This document shows positions 57,476 to 64,000 of a stretch of DNA of 64,000 nucleotides, piece by piece. Origin of the DNA: Camellia lanceoleosa (lineage: Eukaryota > Streptophyta > Magnoliopsida > Ericales > Theaceae). Numbering within the stretch: position 1 is the first letter of the stretch; each line of letters starts with the position of its first letter. Both the position numbers and the translations under genes were made by a program. The notes under the pieces were generated by a model, which saw only the letters and a list, made by a program, of their open reading frames with translations, had not been told where the DNA came from and ran no database searches. The DNA lies in assembly GCA_025200525.1 (NCBI GenBank), contig CM045762.1, forward strand, positions 129,507,679-129,571,678, written 5' to 3'.

Positions 57476-58149
57476 TTTAAGAAAATTTTAATTTTTTAAT
57501 TTTTTAAATATTTTAATTTTTATTTTAAATATTTAATTTTTTAAAATTTAAAATTTTTTGGATCGCCCATATATTTTTAAATCATAATAAATTATTTGGC
57601 CAATACTTAAAAAAACTAACAACATATTCTTTTAAAAAAAAAAAAAAAATCTATAAAACTAAAAATAAAATATCATTTTAAAGAACAAAATAAAAAAAAA
57701 AAATTATTATTATTATTATTTTTTATAAAATAAAGTTTTGAAAATAGTTTTTGAATTGAGTTTTGAAAACTTTGTTTCGTTATGAGTTATGAAAAGAATT
57801 TAATTTTTTTTTGATCCAAATTATGATTTGAAAATCAAACCAAACGCCTAAGTTTCTCATGTTCGACTTCTGTTTAGCTTTTAAAAAACATTTTGAACTG
57901 AAAGAGTCAAGATTGAGTGCAATTTAATTTTTCAAGCCTTGTTTAATAACAATTACTTGACTCGATAAGTTTGTTTGCATTATAAAAAAAAATCAAGTTA
58001 CTTAAGCTCAACTTGTTATTAGTTTGATTTAAATTCATTTGAGATGAACTCAACACCGAAAAAATCAAGTTTAAACACATTTTAAAACTCATTAGAATAA
58101 ATAAATTTAAATTTGAATAATCTATTACTTGTTTTGACTTGGCTTATTT
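57476..58149. other. AT-rich non-coding DNA
   Basis: Low-complexity AT-rich sequence with (TTA)n and poly-A tracts. No gene. GC content rises sharply at about 58150, where the Tat-like LTR begins. Confidence 0.5.
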
Positions 58150-59750
58150 ACTGATAATACAGTTCGTTCTCAGTGGATGGGTCGGACTGATCCAAGTTCT
58201 TCGAGCTTCAGTCCAAATGGTCGAGACCGCCAAGTGACCTACAAACAAGTTCAACGGGGAACGGGGTAGTCCCCCAGTGAACCCTCCGGCGAGCAAATTA
58301 GTGGTGGAAGTAGGGAGTGTAGAGAGAGAGATGGGAATAGAAAGCTTAACCTTCTTCTTGTCTTCGATGCTTGCTTATATCCTTTGGTAATCATTTCAGT
58401 GTCCCTTCCGACGTGCTCACATCGCCGAAAGCCTGTGCTGTAGCTTACCTTGTTCAGGGTAAGGGGGCGCTGTTCCGACGGGGAGGTGTTGTCGTAATAA
58501 ATGCTGTGATGGGCTGCATTAATGGTGATGTGTTGTGACAATAACTTTGTAGATCTTTGTCTGTTGATGTGGCATGTCCTACACCTGCCATATGTCCGAA
58601 TGTCATTGGCCCTTCACGCCCAGTTGGCCTCCAGCTATCTTGGACTTTACCAACCGGGTTATGCAATAGGCTCCAAATGGTGGGCTTGGGGTTGTTCACT
58701 GTGGGCTGTAGCCTTTGTGGGCCTATCTATGTCAGTAGTCCCCCATTCCCGAGTGCAGCTTTAGTCCAACGAAGGGAATACTTATGCGGAAGGTGAATCC
58801 GACCGGGATGGGCGGTCGAGTTGGTGGACGGCGGGAAGCCGTGGGAAGGGCCGATCATTGTGGCCGAGGAAAGAAGACCGCGAGGAGGGCTGACCGCGTG
58901 AAGGCTGAACGGAAAGAAAAACCGCGAGGGGGGGCTGACCGCGTGAAGGCTAAGCGGACGAGCCGACCGTGAGAAGGGCGGACCATGTGAAGGCCGAGTG
59001 GACGAGCCGGCGAGGAGGACCGATCAAGGAAAGCCGACGTGGCCGACCGAGGAGGACCGATCGTGAAGGCTGAGCGGACGAGGCGACCGTGATTAGGACT
59101 GACCGTGTGAAGGCCAAGCGGATGAGCCAACCGTGAGGAGGACTGACCGCGTGAAGGCTGAGCGGACGAGCCGACTGTGAGGAGGTCTGACCGCGTGAAG
59201 GCCGAGCAGACGAACTGACCGTGAGAAGGGCGGACCATGTGAAGGCCGAGCGGACGAGCCGACCGTAAGGAGGACTGACCGCGTGAAGGCCGAGCAGACG
59301 AGCCGGCCGCGTGAAGGCCGACCGTGAGGAGGACTGGCCATGTGAAGGGCGAGCAGAAGGGCGCGGGGCTCAAGAGGTGGCGTGTGAAATGATGATTTGA
59401 AGTGAAAAAGACAGGGTAAGGGGAGGAGACAGTGCATCGTGGTCGTACATATGGCAGTATGTGGGGGGGAAGGTCAGTCGTTGGAGCAGAAATGAAACGA
59501 TAGGCATTATGGGTGTTGAAAAGGCAGTTTTGCCGGTTGATTTGAAAAGTTTTCAAACTGGCGAAAATTAATTGGGATCCGTGGAATACGGGCAAACCGT
59601 GGGCTTTTGGTGTCATTCGATTCACCTACTTTTTTACAAAAACTCAAAATATCCCAAGTGTTAATTCCTTCGTTGCTTACGATACACCTTTGCAACACTT
59701 TCTCAATTTCCTTGCTCCTGCGTCAGAAGCGATTCGCAAACATACCCTAG
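58150..59750 (-). repeat. Probable 3' LTR of the Tat-like element
   Basis: GC-rich relative to the AT-rich left flank, beginning near TGATAATACAG. It contains the 44-bp minisatellite and ends just before the antisense ORF. Its long frames (58855-59625 minus and others) come from the repeat array. Confidence 0.55.
58855..59350. repeat. Minisatellite, 44-bp unit, about eleven copies
   Basis: The unit 'ctgaccgcgtgaaggccgag' + 'cggacgagccgaccgtgagg' + 'agga' repeats. 'gaccgtgtga/gaccgcgtga' starts at 59101, 59145, 59189 and 59233, an exact 44-bp spacing. Earlier copies (58855-59060) are more irregular. Confidence 0.9.
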
Positions 59751-59752
59751 AA

Positions 59753-62204
59753 ATGACACAAGAAGAGGCTGTGAATGTGAGGTTGGATCCACTTGGTGAG
59801 GGCGACGCAGAGGAGTTGGCGGCACGATATAGGACGGAGACGTGAATGGTGACGGTGGGAGAATCGGCGGTACGATCTCAGGCGTCCACCATGATAGCGG
59901 CTCCAAGGCCAATAAGCCAGGTAGAGCCAGATCATTGGCATACAAAGGCTGACAAATCCACAATTACTGCGGTGGAGTTGGAGGCTATCCGGGAAAAATA
60001 CCAGATTCCGGCGGAAGTAGAGTTGTTGCTGCCAACATTGACGGAGAGGCCATCGGACGCCAGGCAAGGGCAGTTTTCCCTTTATGAGGAAGCTCTGAAG
60101 GGGGGCTTAAGGTTGCCACTGCCGCAAGTGGTGGTGGATGTGCTTAACCGTCTTGAGGTAGCACCGGGCCAATTGATGCCCAATGCCTGGAAGATCTTGC
60201 TAGCCTGTGCAAGTGCCTGGCCAAAGGCGAACGACGGGGAGGCCATGACAGTGGACGAGTTCTTCGCGTGCTACAAGGCCTCGGGGCAGCAAGAGACTTG
60301 GGTGACTTTTCAGGCAGCAGCTGGGAAAGGGTTGGTGGCGGGGCTGCCCTCGTCGATCAAGGGGTGGAGACCACGGTGGTTCTACGTGGGCGCCAGTGGA
60401 GGAGTTGGAGTGCACACCATTTGGAAGGTGCTCACTAGGTCGATGGAGCCAAAATTGGGGGCAGCAGCAGAGGAGAGGGTGAAGAAGGTGAAGGGGTGGA
60501 GGGAGAGAGAAAAGGTCAGATGGGACGAGCTCACTCAGCCATCGGCATTGTTTGAGGAAGGGTTGGGTCCACAACTGAACAGGGGGGACCTGGATCGAGA
60601 GGAGTTGGAAGCGAGGAGAAGGGCTCAAGAGGCGGAGGATCAGACTATCCTTGTGAAAGCCCAAAAATTCAAAGAGTCCCAGGCCGACCAACCGTTAAAA
60701 CTGGTTGCAAGGGAGAGGATTCGACCTCGCCCCAAACCCTTGGGAGGGGAAAACTTGGACGAATTTGTGCCACGACCGCCCCCAACAGACCTTGTGAAGG
60801 AGAGGTCTTTGAAGGAGATGGAGGCGTTGGACATGGTGAAGAAGAAAAAGAGGGTGAGGCGAAGTGAAGAAGAGCCTACCCAGAAGAGGAGGAAGGAAGT
60901 GAGGGCAGAAGAGGCCGGTCTGGCCAAGCAAGTGGAAAGTGGGGAAGTAAAGGAGACCTCAGGAATGGTAATCGACCCTGAGGTGGTGGAGATCACCTCA
61001 GAGGTCAGGGAAGTCGTGCCAATGGTGGCGGCGATCGGCGCAGGGTTGGAGAGGGGCACCTCTGAACCAAGGAGGGAGGAACAACCCCAAGGGGGTCTTG
61101 CACCCCAGAAAGGGGGAATCAGTCTGAACACAGCAATTTATCATGCTCGTGCGGTGGCTAGACGGCTGGAGGGAGAAGAAGGCCCAGCCAGGGCAGGAGC
61201 AGACCGCCTGGTGACGATTGTAGAAGAGGCAGCTCTACGCTCGGCATCCAGATTCAACGAGGCAGACCTGCTGAGGGGGTTGTGCTCTGCTCAAATGGAG
61301 GTGACTACCTTAGCAGGGGCCCTCTTGAGGAAAGCAGGGGCTGCCAAACTTATGGCAGAGGAGGCCAAGGCTCAGCTTGTAAAATTGAAGGAGGAGAGCG
61401 CGAGTTAGGAGAGTGCCCATGCTGATCTGCAAGCGGCTAAGGCGGAGCTGGAGAACACACGCCGCCAGGTTGTGTCGCTCGAGTTCAAGCTGGCTGGCGA
61501 GCAGAAGAAGTTGGATGAGGCACAAAAAGCTGCGCAATGATCCGATCATGATCGAACGCCATGAAGAGGCAATGATCAGTAATGAAGAGCTGGTGAGGCA
61601 GAGGGATGAGGCAGACGTTAAGGTTGACGCTTTGCAAAAGAAGCTGGAGAGCGAGCGTGTCAAGGCGGTGGAGGAGAGGGAGGGCCTTCGTACGGAGTTG
61701 GAGGCAAAGAAGGCAAGGGCGGCGGCTGAGAAAGACACTCTGCAGAAGGAGTTGGAGGCAGAGAAGGTGAGGGTAGCTTCTGAGAAGGCGATCCTGCAAA
61801 AAGAGCTGGACGAGGAAAAGGCGAAGGCGGCCTCTGAGAGGGTGGCCTACCGCGATCTGTACGTCGCAGCAGTGGATCAGTTCAAAGGATAACCTGAATT
61901 TCAGATAACGGTAGATCTTTGCGATCGCAGCATGACAGCGAGGAGAAACTGGGGCCCATCGAGGACGACTGCGGGAGGAAGGACTGAGTTTGAAATTATT
62001 GAAAGCTTCCAGCAGTCAGATTTTTATAAGCACGAAATGGCTGAGTACTGGGACAGCGGCTGGAAGATGTTCAAACGTAGAGCTGAAAAGCTGTTCCCAG
62101 GCTTAGACCTTAGTGGTGTGACAATTGGGGAAGACGATGTGGCCCAGACCCCCCTAGATGAAGGCATTAAAGAAGAAGATCTTGTATCCAGTGAAGAGGA
62201 GTGA
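59753..62204 (+). pseudogene. Antisense ORF of the Tat-like element ('putative gypsy type transposon' protein), broken
   Basis: Starting at ATG 59753, the frame meets a TGA at 59843-59845, then runs open from ATG 59846 to TAG 61406-61408 (520 residues). Its first 160 residues match the plant Transposase_28 type: 'FSLYEEALKGGLRLPLPQVV', 'LMPNAWKILLACASAW', then 'GLVAGLPSSIKGWRPRWFYV'. A charged, lysine/glutamate-rich middle follows. After the TAG the frame continues as coiled coil to a TGA at 61538. A +1 shift restores the heptad-rich coil (61540-61890, repeated 'LQKELEAEKVR' wording), then a TAA at 61890 and a C-terminal block 'SDFYKHEMAEYW' ... 'LFPGLDLSGVTI'. It lies opposite to pol. Function of the family is unknown. 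The minus-strand frames here are shadows. Confidence 0.78.
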
Positions 62205-62340
62205 CTGGGGGAGATGAAGAAGAGCTTTTTCTTTTTCTTTTTTTTTTTGAATTGATGTAATGAACTTGTGTACACAGTTGTGAATGAATAAAATTTCAGT
62301 TATGTTTTCTGTCGATTGCTTGTGCTTGTATATAAATCAG
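62205..62340 (+). other. Downstream region of the antisense ORF
   Basis: A T-run (62238-62250) and 'gaatgaataaaatttcag' (about 62281) follow the stop, suggesting a polyadenylation region for an antisense transcript. Inference only. Confidence 0.4.
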
Positions 62341-62654
62341 TGTGGATTTAGACTTGTATAAAAATTTAATGCAGAGTAAAGTAAAGAACTCCCTAATGCA
62401 GAGTGAAATTGGACTTGTGTAAAAATTCAATGTAAAGTAAAGTAAAGAACTCCTTAATGCAGAGTGGAATTGGACTTGTATAAAAATTCAATGTAAAGTA
62501 AAGTAAAGAACTCCCTAATGCAGAGTGAAATTGGACTTGTGTAAAAATTCAATGTAAAGTAAAGTAAAGAACTCCTTAATGCAGAGTGGAATTGGACTTG
62601 CATAAAAATTCAATGTAAAGTAAAGTAAAGAACTCCTTAATGCAGAGTGGAATT
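62341..62654. repeat. Minisatellite, 61-bp unit, about five copies
   Basis: The unit 'gagtgaaattggacttgtgt' + 'aaaaattcaatgtaaagtaa' + 'agtaaagaactccctaatgca' starts at 62401, 62462, 62523, 62584 and 62645, a 61-bp spacing, with an earlier partial copy. Alternate units carry the same variants (gaaatt/gtgt versus ggaatt/gtat), hinting at a 122-bp higher-order unit. Confidence 0.92.
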
Positions 62655-62934
62655 TAGAACGTGATAAAATTATGTATGTGTGCTTGCCACGTTGCCGAAA
62701 TGGATGAGAGTGGTTTATTTTAGTCGTGCAGGGTGAGATAAGCTGATTAGTGAGGGAAAAATGTAAGAACGTTTTTGAAATTTGACTAAGTAAAGAGTGG
62801 GGTAAAAACTTTGATCTGGAATTGTGACTAAGTGTCTTACTAATGCCACAATTATGAAGTTTCACTGATGCTGCAAGCGACTCAGTCTTGGACTTGGAAT
62901 GGAGATACTAAGTCTGGTTGAGGTGAGGCTTGGT

Positions 62935-63372
62935 TTGGCCAAGTGCATCAAGCTCGGTCTGGTTGAGGCTTTTGTGCTTAGTCTGGCTGAGGCTTTGAGT
63001 GTTCGGTCTGGATGAGTCTTTGAATGCTCAGTCTGGCTGAGGCTTTGAGTGCTCAGTCTGGCTGAGGCTTTTGATGCTCAGTCTGGCTGAGGCTTTGAGT
63101 GCTCGGTCTGGACGAGGCTTTTAGTGCTCAGTCTGGCTGAGGCTTTGTGTGCTCAGACTAGCTGAGGCTTTTGATGCTTAGTTTGGCTGAGGCTTTGAGT
63201 GCTCGGTCTCGGTGAGGCTTTTAGTGCTTAGTCTGGCTGAGGCTTTGAGTGCTCAGTCTGGTTGAGGCTTTGAGTGTTCGGTTTGGAAGAGGCTTTTAGT
63301 GCTTAGTCTGGCTGAGGCTTTTAACGCTCAGCCTGGCTGAGGCTTTGAGTGTTCAGTCTGGCTGAGGCTTTT
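62935..63372. repeat. Short irregular tandem repeat, about 24-31-bp unit
   Basis: The phrase 'gtgctcagtctggctgaggc' + 'ttt' recurs about sixteen times with variable spacing and substitutions (ctcggtctgg, cttagtctgg). Confidence 0.9.
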
Positions 63373-63530
63373 GTGAGTGCTACAATCAAAACGTCATTGA
63401 GACACCATATAGATAACTGAGGTATATAAACATCAAAAAGTTACATTGCATGAAAAGATAACGAGAATGTTCAAGCGTGTGGGTTTGTCGAAAAGAAAAT
63501 ACAACGACTGAACGATACAAAGATAATGGT

Positions 63531-64000
63531 TTATTCAAAGTAACATTTCAGGTGCTCGGCGTTCCAAGGGTGCGGGAGGTCTCGACCTTCCAAATCCTGA
63601 AGTCGGTAAGTGCCTGGGCGTGGTCGGGCTTTCACAATGTAAGGTCCCTCCCATTTGGCTGCCAATTTACCCTGAGTCGGATTTTTGGTGGCAAGAGTTG
63701 CTTCTCTCAAGACAAGATCCCTAACAGCGAACTCCCTAGGTCGGACTTTGCGGTTGTAGTGTGTTCTCATTTTCTGTTGGTATGAGGCCAATCTGACAGC
63801 AGTGGTCTCCCTGAGTTCTTCAATTAGGTCCAGGTCTGCCTGACGAAGTTCTTCGGTGAGTGTTGGATCCGGATGCAAAACTCTGGGGGTTGGCAGACTG
63901 ATTTCCACTGGAATGACCGCTTCAGCGCCATATGTTAGACGAAAAGGGGTTTCTCCAGTGGGAGTCCAAGCGGTTGTGCGGTAAGCCCATAGCAAATTAG
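63531..64000 (-). CDS. Ty3/gypsy (Tat-like) integrase, C-terminal part, partial at window edge
   Basis: The minus-strand frame, open to the window edge, reads 'LWAYRTTAWTPTGETPFRLT', 'YGAEAVIPVEI', 'MRTHYNRKVRPREFAVRDLV', then 'KLAAKWEGPYIV' and 'YRLQDLEGRDLPHPWNAEHL', ending 'KCYFE' and a stop at 63531. These are the end of the integrase core and the GPY/F domain typical of Tat-lineage pol. Integrase inserts the cDNA into chromosomes. No stop or frameshift is visible in these 155 codons, so this pol may be younger than the other elements. The N-terminal zinc domain and DDE residues lie outside the window. The plus-strand frame at 63477-63785 is a shadow. Confidence 0.88.
   Translation of the reverse strand, partial: NLLWAYRTTAWTPTGETPFRLTYGAEAVIPVEISLPTPRVLHPDPTLTEELRQADLDLIEELRETTAVRLASYQQKMRTHYNRKVRPREFAVRDLVLREATLATKNPTQGKLAAKWEGPYIVKARPRPGTYRLQDLEGRDLPHPWNAEHLKCYFE

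Larger units (their letters stand above)
58150..64000 (-). mobile_element. 3' end of a Tat-like Ty3/gypsy retrotransposon, minus strand, cut by the window edge
   Basis: From right to left: integrase C-terminus (64000-63531), a spacer with two tandem arrays (63370-62935 and 62654-62341), a large ORF in the opposite orientation (59753-62204), and a GC-rich LTR (about 59750-58150) with its own minisatellite. An antisense ORF between pol and the 3' LTR, plus tandem repeats in the 3' untranslated region, is the known layout of several plant Tat-lineage elements. The 5' LTR, gag, protease, reverse transcriptase and RNase H would lie beyond 64000. Exact LTR boundaries are not resolved because only one LTR is visible. 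Confidence 0.75.

Noticed and set aside
58855..59625. 256-residue minus-strand frame rich in Arg, Ser, Pro, Leu and His
   Set aside because: It coincides with the 44-bp tandem array in the Tat-like LTR and has no conserved domain.
58855..63372. CRISPR-like regular repeats
   Set aside because: The repeats are contiguous minisatellites without unique spacers, in a plant retrotransposon; there are no cas genes.
1..64000. tRNA, rRNA or organellar DNA
   Set aside because: I looked for tRNA arm motifs and rRNA-like conserved runs and saw none; composition and content are those of nuclear repeat DNA.
1..64000. Endogenous plant pararetrovirus
   Set aside because: All pol sequences seen come with integrase, LTRs or Tat/copia wording; no movement protein or coat protein signature was seen.
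1..64000. A new multi-gene biological system
   Set aside because: No cluster of non-transposon genes exists in the window; the novelty here is in repeat architecture only.

Overview
The window reads as nuclear DNA of a flowering plant, most likely a dicot. It has AT-rich non-coding DNA, plant LTR retrotransposons (Ty1/copia and Ty3/gypsy, including the Tat-like lineage), a CACTA (En/Spm) DNA transposon, a Mutator-like element, Tourist-type MITEs and LINE remnants. I found no intact host gene, no rRNA or tRNA gene, no CRISPR array and nothing bacterial. Nearly all long open frames are transposon proteins, decayed transposon proteins, or frames opened by simple repeats.

Layout. 1-11127 is AT-rich DNA with small elements: a Tourist-type MITE (373-601), a diverged minus-strand copia solo LTR (1163-2349), a second Tourist MITE (3402-3559), a 1.5-kb foldback element (4886-6386) and a palindromic element (6890-7444). 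11128-13208 is a solo LTR with 5-bp target duplications, nested in another LTR that ends at 14216. That LTR cuts off the reverse transcriptase of a decayed minus-strand Tat-like Ty3/gypsy element (14217-~17560). Next comes an LTR split by a 13.0-kb CACTA element (17758-30747, duplication TCG). The CACTA carries a decayed transposase exon, two LINE-like insertions, a copia fragment and a 220-bp tandem duplication. 33648-35372 is a Mutator-like non-autonomous element filled with a palindromic repeat array.

36672-44519 is a copia element (Copia-1). Its 5' LTR was split by a 2.7-kb solo LTR, its gag-protease half is missing, and its pol has six in-frame stops. 45033-49935 is a second copia element (Copia-2) with an intact gag-protease-integrase start but a broken pol. 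50125-54280 is a minus-strand solo LTR holding a plus-strand solo LTR of the same family. 55553-57475 holds two more minus-strand LTR pieces of that family. 58150-64000 is the 3' end of a minus-strand Tat-like Ty3/gypsy element: the integrase C-terminus enters from the right edge, followed by tandem repeats, a large antisense ORF and a minisatellite-bearing LTR.

No genes here work together in a cellular pathway. The story is serial nesting of transposons, datable by order: Tat remnant, then the LTR ending at 14216, then the solo LTR at 11128; solo LTR, then CACTA, then LINE; copia LTR, then gypsy solo LTR. The most unusual signals are clusters of a CGCTCGAGCG-like palindrome shared by LTRs with different termini, an LTR family with TA...CA ends supported by three target-site duplications, the palindrome array inside the Mutator-like element, and the antisense ORF of the Tat-like element.
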